Part shown: positions 51,901-58,902 of the stretch, piece after piece
How positions within the stretch are numbered: position 1 is the stretch's first letter
Layout: each line of letters begins with the position of its first letter
Source: Acidobacteriota bacterium
GTDB lineage: Bacteria; Acidobacteriota; Terriglobia; Bryobacterales; Bryobacteraceae
Reading direction: 5' to 3'
DNA length: 64,000 bases
Assembly: GCA_016185425.1 (NCBI GenBank)
Contig: JACPNQ010000040.1
Coordinates: forward strand, 1 to 64,000
Position numbers and translations under genes: made by a program
Notes under the pieces: model-generated
What the model was told of the DNA's origin: nothing
Seen by the model: only the letters and a program-made list of their open reading frames with translations
Databases searched by the model: none

Positions 51901-52186
51901 GCGCCGTCTGCGTCACATCGAGCTTTATTTCGGGCACTTCGGCATTCGAAAACCCGGGTTTCGACGCCGAAATGCGATACCGGCCCACCGGCAGCGCCGG
52001 GGCCGTGTAGAATCCCTGTTCGTTGGTGGCGACTTCCCGGCGGAGGCCAGTGTCGATATTGATTACGTCAACCTTGGCGCCCGCGATCACCGCGTCCGTC
52101 GCATCATGGACGACGCCTTGAATCGTCCCGCTTTGCGCAAATAGGGCGCACGCAGCTGTCAGGAGTAACAAGACCCGGAGGAACAT
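48944..52186 (-). CDS. TonB-dependent receptor with N-terminal regulatory domain
   Basis: The 1080-residue outer-membrane protein has a signal peptide, a CarboxypepD-regulatory-like domain (about 22-105, GTIQGVVHDATDAVIAGAKV), a plug (ELPLNGRNYLDLAALTAG, then VTIDGVDNSSVASGG) and a beta-barrel ending in a C-terminal Phe. This Oar-like type is abundant in Solibacter relatives and probably imports glycans or adheres to them. ATG 52186 follows TAAGAT by 6 nt. No SusD partner is adjacent. Confidence 0.92.
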   Translation of the reverse strand: MFLRVLLLLTAACALFAQSGTIQGVVHDATDAVIAGAKVDVINIDTGLRREVATNEQGFYTAPALPVGRYRISASKPGFSNAEVPEIKLDVTQTARIDFTLKTGSVTESIEVTAAAALIDSETTTVGQVIENKRIVELPLNGRNYLDLAALTAGTNPGRGGRTQDQGGFSASGQHIYQVQVTIDGVDNSSVASGGPLGFEAQAVKPSVDAVGEFRVVTNNLSAEYGTRMGGQVFVNIKSGTNQLHGSAFEFLRNSNLDGTNFFANRAGNTKPTYKQSQFGGTFGGPVRKDKTFFFGSYEGTRTRLGRSFVSTVPVDELRRGDFNRIRPVYDPATTVGTAASFTRQPFPGNVVPVNRWDPLFQKLLDLYPRPNSGTGIVNNYFFAPTEKNDVNSYDFKGDHNISDRQRFSARYSKRTRDRYEPGPLPLPADGGLGTTTAIDSHSVVGTHSATIGASATNEARFGFTRIVSRFDIPFDKPLYDQFGIKGIPTVNNPGSNDHGLSRFTPAGYAELGSRSFWPNFNNLDLFQANDTLYKNFGKHNVRFGGEFRRQNIARLAARFARGQFAFNREFTANPANRAATGDGLAEFMLGMAAGGTVGNENGEDMWANTLAMFVQDDWKISPRLTLNLGVRYDIFYATSFVRNNMSRFIPDLTNTGANARLQQVRVNAGDCGCKNDFNNVAPRVGIAWKATDKTVIRSGAGVIYAQPDSFQMGSRAFNQAPDFVEIGFGTLDRIVPRLTLSGGFPAVQLPATSVPGPALVGIDIPQEFLPTQYSQQWFFDLQRQLPFDMLLTLGYNGNGTRQLLAGVDFNLPYDIAPGPTPIASRRLWPFYTSVTRQLPVGRLSYNAMTVKVEKRFSKGLTFLSAYTWSKTLDNVDETLSNSGVTALKPWDRNINRGRSTTDLRHNYVMSASYELPFGKGKAIMSTNRFADILFGGWQLGGILTLQTGLPFTVTSAGGITNAGGADRPNRIAGGNLPKSQQNIDRWFDLSAFVAQTQYTYGNSGRNILDGPGNKNLDLSLAKSFALGEKLRLQFRAESFNATNTANFGIPGANINGAGAGTITTAAEPRRIQFALKLLF

Positions 52187-52192
52187 GCACTC

Positions 52193-52198
52193 ATCTTA
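52193..52198 (-). promoter_or_regulatory. TAAGAT -10 element, leaderless start
   Basis: On the minus strand TAAGAT ends 6 nt before ATG 52186. The match is 4 of 6 to TATAAT, and the spacing agrees with the other leaderless sites. Confidence 0.4.
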
Positions 52199-52220
52199 TC
52201 GTGGCGCCGTTGCCGTTACT

Positions 52221-52835
52221 TTAAAAAATGTCCAGCAAATGGCCTAACCGCTCGCGCTTGGTGCGCAGGTAGTCTTCGGCATGCTCCTGTAGCTCGACGA
52301 TGGCGGGAATTCTCTCGGCCACCGCGACCCCCGCGCGCTCTAAAGCCGCTATCTTGTCCGGGTTGTTGGACAGAAAACGCACGCTTTGCAGGCCAAAATA
52401 TTTCAAGATCGCGACGGGTAGGTCATAGTTGCGCAGGTCTACGTCGAGCCCCAACTGCAGATTCGCATCGACCGTATCGGCGCCCTTGTCCTGCAGTTCG
52501 TAGGCGCGCAGCTTATTCATAATGCCGATGCCGCGCCCTTCCTGCTGTTCGTAGATAATCAGCCCCCGCCCCTCGCTGGCGATCTTCTCGAGCGCCAATT
52601 CCAACTGCCCCCGGCAGTCGCACCGCAGCGAATGAAAAACGTCGCCGGTCAGGCACTGCGAGTGAATGCGGACGATTGGCGGCGCGCCGTCCAGAGAGCC
52701 CATTTTCAAGACGACGGCCTCTTCCATCTCCTCGCCGGAGTGGCCCGTAAAGCCATAAATTCGGAAGTCTCCGAAGCGTGTCGGAAAGGCGGCTTCCGCC
52801 GCTTTATCGAGTCGAAATCCCTGATTCTCCGCCAT
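52221..52835 (-). CDS. ribA: GTP cyclohydrolase II
   Basis: The enzyme opens GTP for riboflavin synthesis. The 204 residues carry the zinc ligands Cys61, Cys72 and Cys74 (SQCLTGDVFHSLRCDCRG), the YEQQEGRGIGIMNKL active-site loop and the terminal LSNNPDKIAAL segment. There is no fused DHBP synthase domain. ATG 52835 is chosen because the longer start (52862) overlaps a TATAAT -10. Other riboflavin genes are not in the window. Confidence 0.94.
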   Translation of the reverse strand: MAENQGFRLDKAAEAAFPTRFGDFRIYGFTGHSGEEMEEAVVLKMGSLDGAPPIVRIHSQCLTGDVFHSLRCDCRGQLELALEKIASEGRGLIIYEQQEGRGIGIMNKLRAYELQDKGADTVDANLQLGLDVDLRNYDLPVAILKYFGLQSVRFLSNNPDKIAALERAGVAVAERIPAIVELQEHAEDYLRTKRERLGHLLDIF

Positions 52836-52860
52836 GCTAGCTGAAAGCTTAGATATTCTC

Positions 52861-52866
52861 ATTATA
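52861..52866 (-). promoter_or_regulatory. TATAAT -10 element for ribA
   Basis: A perfect TATAAT on the minus strand lies 25 nt before ATG 52835, leaving a short leader. No good -35 is seen. The divergent kinase starts only 6 bp away on the other strand. Confidence 0.45.
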
Positions 52867-52871
52867 CGGTC

Positions 52872-54182
52872 ATGCTGGAGCAGCACCTGGTAATCCTTTT
52901 GATGAAGCTGGCTGTCTCCGCGGCTCTGGCAAGTATTCTCGGCCGCTCCGGCGCCTTTCTGCGCATGCTCACCCGCGAAGAACGCACTACCGTGCAAAGG
53001 CTGCAGTTGGCCGGGGGGTTCGCAGTGATTTTTGGCGGCGGCATCGCCCTTCGCGTGCTCACGAAAAACAACTACCAACCGCTCGATCTGGGTCTGGAGG
53101 GTTCGTTGCTGGCCGGTGTGCTCGGCGGCTACGTGACGGGACTGGTGGGCGGCATCCTGATCTCCCTCCCCGCGTGCCTGATGAACGGCGAGTGGATGGC
53201 GATGCTTTTGTACGCGGGATTGGGGGTTACGGGCGGTTTATTGCGCGATCTGGCGCCTACAAAGGACGATATCTGGCGCTTCTCGCCTTATCTGGACCTT
53301 ACGGTATACCGCCTCTTCCGCGCCAAGTACGACCCCCGAGTCACCATCTTTCACGGGTTTGTGCTGCTGACCGTGATTTTCGCGGAGTTCGCGCGCTGGG
53401 CGCTGGCGCAAATCCTTCCGGATGACCGGTTTCTGTTCACTTTGTACTCCACCTGGAAGCAACTGGACTGGCTGGATATCGTATTGATTTACTCTGCGAC
53501 TATATTTGCGTTCGCTATCCCATTGAAAATATGGAACTCTATCCGTCAGGAACAGCTTCTTGGAGCGCAGCGGAGGCTGCTGACTGAGGCGAGGTTGCGC
53601 GCGCTGACCAGCCAGATCAATCCGCACTTTCTTTTCAATACTTTAAACACAGTAAACTCGCTGATCCGCACCAATCCGGAGCAGGCGCGGGCCGTCGTGC
53701 GGAAGCTCTCCAACATTCTGCGGAGACTGCTCAAAAAAGACGAAAATCTGTCACCTTTGCGCGACGAAATTAGCTTTATAAACGATTATTTGAGCATCGA
53801 AATGACACGTTTTGGCGAGAAGCTGCGCTTCGTGAATGAGACGGCGCCTGACACGCTCGACCGCCTGATCCCCTCTATGCTATTGCAGCCCATCATCGAA
53901 AACTCGATCAAGCATGGGCTCAGCTCCAAAGTGGAGGGAGGACAGATCACTTTGCGGACCCAGTTGCGCGAGGAGCGGTTACACATTGAAATAGAAGACG
54001 ACGGCGTAGGTGTAGAGGAATCCAAACTGGCCACGATGTTTGATTCCGGAATCGGGGTATCCAACGTGAATGAGCGGCTGCATGTCCTTTTCGGCGATGA
54101 TTACAGGATGGAAGTCGATAGCCGGCCTGGAGAAGGCACGAGGACGCACATTGAGTTTCCCGACTTGAGCGGACGCAGATAA
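52872..54182 (+). CDS. LytS-type sensor histidine kinase
   Basis: The 436-residue protein has an N-terminal membrane region of about five or six segments (1-220, resembling the 5TM-LYT sensor). The His-kinase region has LTSQINPHFLFNTLNTVNSL (phospho-His near residue 253), IIENSIKHG (N box) and IEDDGVGVEE (G box). These kinases normally pair with a LytR-type regulator, but none is next to it. Ligand unknown. Confidence 0.9.
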   Translation: MLEQHLVILLMKLAVSAALASILGRSGAFLRMLTREERTTVQRLQLAGGFAVIFGGGIALRVLTKNNYQPLDLGLEGSLLAGVLGGYVTGLVGGILISLPACLMNGEWMAMLLYAGLGVTGGLLRDLAPTKDDIWRFSPYLDLTVYRLFRAKYDPRVTIFHGFVLLTVIFAEFARWALAQILPDDRFLFTLYSTWKQLDWLDIVLIYSATIFAFAIPLKIWNSIRQEQLLGAQRRLLTEARLRALTSQINPHFLFNTLNTVNSLIRTNPEQARAVVRKLSNILRRLLKKDENLSPLRDEISFINDYLSIEMTRFGEKLRFVNETAPDTLDRLIPSMLLQPIIENSIKHGLSSKVEGGQITLRTQLREERLHIEIEDDGVGVEESKLATMFDSGIGVSNVNERLHVLFGDDYRMEVDSRPGEGTRTHIEFPDLSGRR

Positions 54183-54188
54183 GATACA

Positions 54189-54884
54189 ATGCCGCAACGA
54201 CTGTCTATGCAGACTGCTGTCGCTATCCGCTCCGAAAGATTCCACCAGACAATAGCCACGCGGACGAAGCGCGTGTATGATCATCTGTCGGCGATCTATC
54301 CGGCCTCCACATTCTTCTTCCACTCGAAGGCGCATCGCATTGCGCTCGAAATGAGCGGGCTGCGGGATGGCATGAAGGTTTTGGAAATTGCAACCGGATC
54401 GGGGGAGATGTTCCGGCGGCTGGTGCGGAACAATCCGGAGGGGCACACGTGCGGGGTCGACCTGTCGCCGAACATGGCGGCGAGGACGCAGGCCCACGCA
54501 CGAAAGAAGTTCCCGGCGGCGCGGCTGCACTGCCAGGCGGTGGACGCGCGGGCGCTGCCTTACCGCGATGCATCGTTCGATTCGATCTTCTGCTGCTACC
54601 TGTTCGAACTGCTTTCGACCGACGATGTGTACATGACGATGGAAGAGATGCAGCGCGTGCTGAAGCCGCGGGGCAAGGTGACAGCGATTCTGATCGGCCA
54701 ACAGGTGGAGTTCTTCAATAAGGCATACCGTGTGGCTTCGTCGTTGGTGCCCGCGTTTTGGGGACGGCAGGTGGATGGCTCGGCGCTGACGCTGTTGGAA
54801 TCCACCGGCTTCCGGGTGACGCAAGAGCGGTTCGTCCGGCAAGGATTCTATCCTTCGCGGATCTTAACGGCGATCAAAGATTGA
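54189..54884 (+). CDS. class I SAM-dependent methyltransferase
   Basis: The 231-residue protein has motif I VLEIATGSGEMFRRLV, motif II CGVDLSPNMAA and a post-motif SFDSIFCCYLFELL, like the UbiE/Methyltransf_11 group. The substrate is not clear. The ATG lies 6 bp after the kinase stop, so both may share a transcript. Confidence 0.85.
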   Translation: MPQRLSMQTAVAIRSERFHQTIATRTKRVYDHLSAIYPASTFFFHSKAHRIALEMSGLRDGMKVLEIATGSGEMFRRLVRNNPEGHTCGVDLSPNMAARTQAHARKKFPAARLHCQAVDARALPYRDASFDSIFCCYLFELLSTDDVYMTMEEMQRVLKPRGKVTAILIGQQVEFFNKAYRVASSLVPAFWGRQVDGSALTLLESTGFRVTQERFVRQGFYPSRILTAIKD

Positions 54885-54922
54885 CTCCCCACGAGGGGCG
54901 AAGGTGTGATCGAATGTGAGGA

Positions 54923-55864
54923 ATGCAATTCCGCCTCCTACTTCTCGCCTCTTCTTTGGCCTGCATGGCGCAGGTACAACTGAAGCAGTCTCCGGACCGC
55001 ATCTCCGTCACGATCGATGGCAAGCCGTTCACCGATTTCTTCATTGGCGCAGAGGCGCCTAAGCCTTATCTGCATCCGTTGCGGACGGCCTCGGGCAAAA
55101 TTGTCACGCGCTCGTACCCGATGGAGACGGTGGCGGGAGAGGCGAAGGATCACCCGCATCACCGCGGACTGTGGATCACGCACGGCCTGCTGAACGAAGT
55201 GGATTTCTGGGCGAATGAGAAGAACCAGAAAGGCGCGGGGAAGAATGGAAGAGGCACGGTAGTCACGCGGCGTGTGACGGCGGTGAACAGCGGGAAGAAA
55301 AAGGGCACAGCCGGCGCCAATTTCGAGTGGCAGGACCCTTCGGGTAAAGGTCTGCTGGCCGAGCGGCGTACGATGACTTTCTATTCGCACCCGACCGAAC
55401 GCATCATCGATTTTGACGTAACGTTCACAGCGCTGGACGATGTGGTTTTCGGCGACACAAAAGAAGGTATGTTCGCGATCCGCCTGGCGACGGACCTGGA
55501 AGAGAAACACACTGGCAAAATGCGGACTTCAGACGGAAAAGAGGGCGAGAAAGCCGTGTGGGGCAAACGCGCTCCTTGGGTGGACTACGCGGGGACTCTG
55601 CAGGGCGAGAAGGTCGGGTTGGCAATTCTCGATCATCCGGCGAATCCGCGCCATCCGACGTACTGGCACTCGCGCGGATACGGTCTGTTTGCCGCAAATC
55701 CGTTTGGCGTGCGCGACTTCGAAAGTGACAAGACGAAGAACGGCGACATGAAGTTAACCAAAGGGAGCGCGATGCGGTTCCGTTACCGGCTGATCATCCA
55801 CCCCGGCGATTACGCTGAAGCAAAAATCGCGGAAGAATTCGCAAAATACGCCAAACTGAAGTGA
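54923..55864 (+). CDS. DUF6807 (PmoA-family) secreted protein
   Basis: The 313-residue protein has a signal peptide (RLLLLASSLACMAQ) and the family core: ISVTIDGKPFTDFFIG, DHPHHRGLWITHG and WVDYAGTLQGEKVGLAILDH. The family is often labelled methane oxygenase PmoA by a name clash; nothing here suggests methane oxidation. It is found with Gfo/Idh and DUF1080 genes in other genomes, suggesting a carbohydrate role. GTGAGGA lies just before the ATG. Confidence 0.82.
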   Translation: MQFRLLLLASSLACMAQVQLKQSPDRISVTIDGKPFTDFFIGAEAPKPYLHPLRTASGKIVTRSYPMETVAGEAKDHPHHRGLWITHGLLNEVDFWANEKNQKGAGKNGRGTVVTRRVTAVNSGKKKGTAGANFEWQDPSGKGLLAERRTMTFYSHPTERIIDFDVTFTALDDVVFGDTKEGMFAIRLATDLEEKHTGKMRTSDGKEGEKAVWGKRAPWVDYAGTLQGEKVGLAILDHPANPRHPTYWHSRGYGLFAANPFGVRDFESDKTKNGDMKLTKGSAMRFRYRLIIHPGDYAEAKIAEEFAKYAKLK

Positions 55865-55885
55865 TCGATCTGCCCGATTGGGATG

Positions 55886-55891
55886 TATAAT
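55886..55891 (+). promoter_or_regulatory. TATAAT -10 element
   Basis: TATAAT ends 23 nt before ATG 55915, and a GAGAGGG Shine-Dalgarno sequence lies in between, so this start is conventional. The -35 is not clear. Confidence 0.45.
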
Positions 55892-55914
55892 CCATCCCAT
55901 TGAGAGGGCGAACA

Positions 55915-58902
55915 ATGACCGGTTGGCAGAGGTACCTTTTTCTTCCTGTGCTTGTGGCGGCGGTTGCGCAGGGCCAGACGATTAGTACGTATGCAGGTAC
56001 CGGAACCTGCTGCGCCGATCCGGACAACGTACCCGCGACGAGCGCCTATCTGCAAGGCGCCGACGGCTTGGCCATCGACGGTACGGGGAATCTCTACATC
56101 TGGGAGGTCCAGCCCTTTCGCGTCCGGAAAGTGAGTCCGTCGGGCATCATTACGACCGTGGCGGGTGTGTACCAGTCCTTCGGCAGTTCGGGGGATGGCG
56201 GGCCGGCAACGAGCGCGCTGCTGCAGGGCGGATCGCTGCATCCCGGACTGGCAGTGGATAGCGCGGGGAACCTATATATCTCCGACGGGGGAAATCATCG
56301 CATCCGAAAAGTGAACCCGGCGGGAATCATCAGCACGTTCGCTGGAAACGGTACAGAGGGCTTCTCGGGCGATGGCGGCCTGGCGACCAGTGCGCAGCTA
56401 GCGCAACCGAATGGGATTGCCTTGGACGCGGCGGGAAATCTGTACATCGCCGATTCGGGGAACCAGCGGGTTCGCAAAGTAACTCCGGCCGGAATCATCA
56501 GCACGGTGGCGGGTGACGCGGCGTCGCCCTTTTCCGGGGACGGTGGGCCGGCGGTCAACGCCGGCATTGAACGGGTACAGTCGGTAGCGATCGACAACAG
56601 CGGGACCCTGTACTTGACGGAGGGGCGGCGGATCAGGAAAGTCGACGCGAATGGAATTATCACAACGATAGCCGGCACGGGTACGCTCGGAAACGGCGGC
56701 GATGGCGGTCCGGCTACGAGCGCGCAGTTCCGCGGCGCCGCGGGCATGGCCTTCGATCGCGCCGGCAACTTGTTTATCGCCGACGTGAGCAACCAGAGAA
56801 TCCGAAAGATCGATACCGCGGGGATTATCACGAACCTGGGCGGATCCACGCTCGGTTTTGCCGGCGACGGCGGACCCGTTGCCAATGCGCAATTCCGCGT
56901 ACCGCACGACGTGGTTTTTGACGCGGCGGGGAATCTCTACATCTCCGATACGGGGAACTTCCGTATCCGTAAAGTGGCCGCTTCCGGTCCGGCGCTAGTG
57001 CCAAGCCCCGGTTCGCTGACGTTCTCGTTTACGCAGGGGAGCGCGACGGCCCCGGCGGCGCAGAGTGTGTCGGTGACGAGTACGGGAGCGCCGCTGACGT
57101 TCAACGTTTCCAGCTCGACATCCACTGGCGGAGGCTGGCTGTCCGTAAACGTCTCCAACGCGACGACGCCGGCGACCTTGCAGGTTTCGGTGACACCGGG
57201 CACGCTTGCGCCGGGCACCTATAGCGGGACGGTAACGCTTACGCCGGCAGGAGGCTCTCCGCAGAACGTTGGTGTGACATTCACGGTGACCGGGCAGGCC
57301 ACGCCGGTATTCGTGAGTACCGGTGTCGTGAATGCGTTGGGATATCAAAACAAACTGGCGCCGGGAGTTGTGTTTGTCATTTTCGGGCGCGGGCTGGGCG
57401 GCGCCACTCTGGCTGCAGGGGCCGCGCCGGACTACCCGGCTTTGCTGGCGGGAACATCGATAACGTTCACCCCGGCTACGGGCGGCACGCCGATCCAGGC
57501 ACGCATGATTTACACGCTGGCAGGACAGATTTCGGGGTTTTTGCCGTCGTCGACCGCACCGGGCACATATGCGGTTCGTGTGACTTATAACGGACAGACC
57601 AGCGCGCCGCAGAACGTAACGGTGGTTGCGCGGAGCCTCGGGATCGCCACGGCGAATAGCAGTGGCGCAGGCGTCCCGCAAGCGACGATCGGCAATGTGA
57701 ATGGCGGCGTAAGCCTGACGAGGTTTACCAGCGGGAGCCTGGCGTTTAACGGACTGACATGGACCCTGACGCCGGCGCATGCAGGCGATACTCTGGTGTT
57801 CTGGGGTACAGGCGGAGGCGCGGACGCGGCAAACGACTCGGGAAGTTCGTCGGGCGACCAGACGGCCGCGGGAAATTTCCGCGTCATCGTGGGCGGCCGC
57901 TCTATTACCCCGCTCTATGCGGGCACTTCGGCGGGCTATCCAGGCCTCTGGCAGATCAATTTCGTTCTGCCTTCGGACGTGGATACCGGGTGCTCGGTCT
58001 CCGCGCAGGTGAGCGCGGGCGGAGAACTCAGCAATGTCGTCACGCTGCCGATCGCGGAGCCGGGCCAAAGCGCTTGTTCCGATCCGAATCTGAGTCCGGC
58101 GGTTCTGGCGAAGCTGGACGCGGGCGGCACGATTACCGGCGGCGCATTTGCGATTGCCAAAATGACCGAACCGGTGACGAATACAGTCCAGGAAACGGCC
58201 AGCGGATTCGTGGGCCGTTGGACCGCCGCGGCGTGGGCGATTCAGAACCTGGCGCCGCGATTTGGAAACTGCACCGTCTACGATCGAACCTATCCGCTTG
58301 GTGGCCTGGACGCGAGCAGTCCTTCCACTACTTTGAACGCGGGTGCGCGACTGGGGTTGAGCGGTCCAAACCTTGCCGCGGGCGCCGGTTTAGCGGCGGG
58401 TCCGTTCCTGCTGGGCACCTACTATGGGCTATCCATGACGGCGGGGACGGTCACTGGCGGGAGTTACACTCTGACGGGATCGGGCGGCGCCCAAGTCGGG
58501 CCATTCACCACGTCCACGATATTTCCGACGAGCTTTACGGCGACAAATTTCGGCGCGATCACCTTGGTCGACCGGAGCAGGCCGCTCACTTTCACGTGGT
58601 CGGGGAGCGGAATTGACCGCGTTTATATCCAGGTGAATTCGGCGACAACGGCCGCGGGGAATCAGCATATCGTCACGATCAGTTGCTACGCGCCGGGCAG
58701 CCTGGGGACGTTTTCTGTCCCCACAGCCGCGCTAGCGTACCTGCAACCGGCGGCGGCGGCGGGCGCGAGCTTCGGAGGGATATCGATTCAGGGCCTGTCG
58801 GCCCCGGGAACGTTCACTGCAACGCTGGCCGACGGCGGGTCGCTGGATTTCGGCGCATTTTCCGCCAATCTCGGCGCTGGCAAGAATGTAGCGATTCAGT
58901 AA
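55915..58902 (+). CDS. NHL-repeat surface protein with Solibacter-type module
   Basis: The 995-residue protein starts with a signal peptide (YLFLPVLVAAVAQG). Six NHL repeats (about 20-355, each close to GLAIDGTGNLYI plus RVRKVSPSGIIT) form a beta-propeller. A BACON-like Ig domain (about 365-460) and a TIGR03437-like module (about 465-725, with VVNALGYQNKLAPG and GLWQINFVLPSDV) follow, then a C-terminal region with no clear assignment. ATG 55915 follows GAGAGGG. It is probably cell-surface or secreted. Confidence 0.85.
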   Translation: MTGWQRYLFLPVLVAAVAQGQTISTYAGTGTCCADPDNVPATSAYLQGADGLAIDGTGNLYIWEVQPFRVRKVSPSGIITTVAGVYQSFGSSGDGGPATSALLQGGSLHPGLAVDSAGNLYISDGGNHRIRKVNPAGIISTFAGNGTEGFSGDGGLATSAQLAQPNGIALDAAGNLYIADSGNQRVRKVTPAGIISTVAGDAASPFSGDGGPAVNAGIERVQSVAIDNSGTLYLTEGRRIRKVDANGIITTIAGTGTLGNGGDGGPATSAQFRGAAGMAFDRAGNLFIADVSNQRIRKIDTAGIITNLGGSTLGFAGDGGPVANAQFRVPHDVVFDAAGNLYISDTGNFRIRKVAASGPALVPSPGSLTFSFTQGSATAPAAQSVSVTSTGAPLTFNVSSSTSTGGGWLSVNVSNATTPATLQVSVTPGTLAPGTYSGTVTLTPAGGSPQNVGVTFTVTGQATPVFVSTGVVNALGYQNKLAPGVVFVIFGRGLGGATLAAGAAPDYPALLAGTSITFTPATGGTPIQARMIYTLAGQISGFLPSSTAPGTYAVRVTYNGQTSAPQNVTVVARSLGIATANSSGAGVPQATIGNVNGGVSLTRFTSGSLAFNGLTWTLTPAHAGDTLVFWGTGGGADAANDSGSSSGDQTAAGNFRVIVGGRSITPLYAGTSAGYPGLWQINFVLPSDVDTGCSVSAQVSAGGELSNVVTLPIAEPGQSACSDPNLSPAVLAKLDAGGTITGGAFAIAKMTEPVTNTVQETASGFVGRWTAAAWAIQNLAPRFGNCTVYDRTYPLGGLDASSPSTTLNAGARLGLSGPNLAAGAGLAAGPFLLGTYYGLSMTAGTVTGGSYTLTGSGGAQVGPFTTSTIFPTSFTATNFGAITLVDRSRPLTFTWSGSGIDRVYIQVNSATTAAGNQHIVTISCYAPGSLGTFSVPTAALAYLQPAAAAGASFGGISIQGLSAPGTFTATLADGGSLDFGAFSANLGAGKNVAIQ

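Noticed and set aside
54923..55864. Methane monooxygenase subunit PmoA
   Set aside because: The family name PmoA is used for DUF6807 proteins too. The sequence has a signal peptide and no multi-span membrane topology, and no pmoB or pmoC is nearby.
56100..56990. Tandem DNA repeats in the NHL gene
   Set aside because: The periodicity of about 170 bp comes from six degenerate NHL protein repeats. The DNA copies are too diverged to be a separate repeat element.
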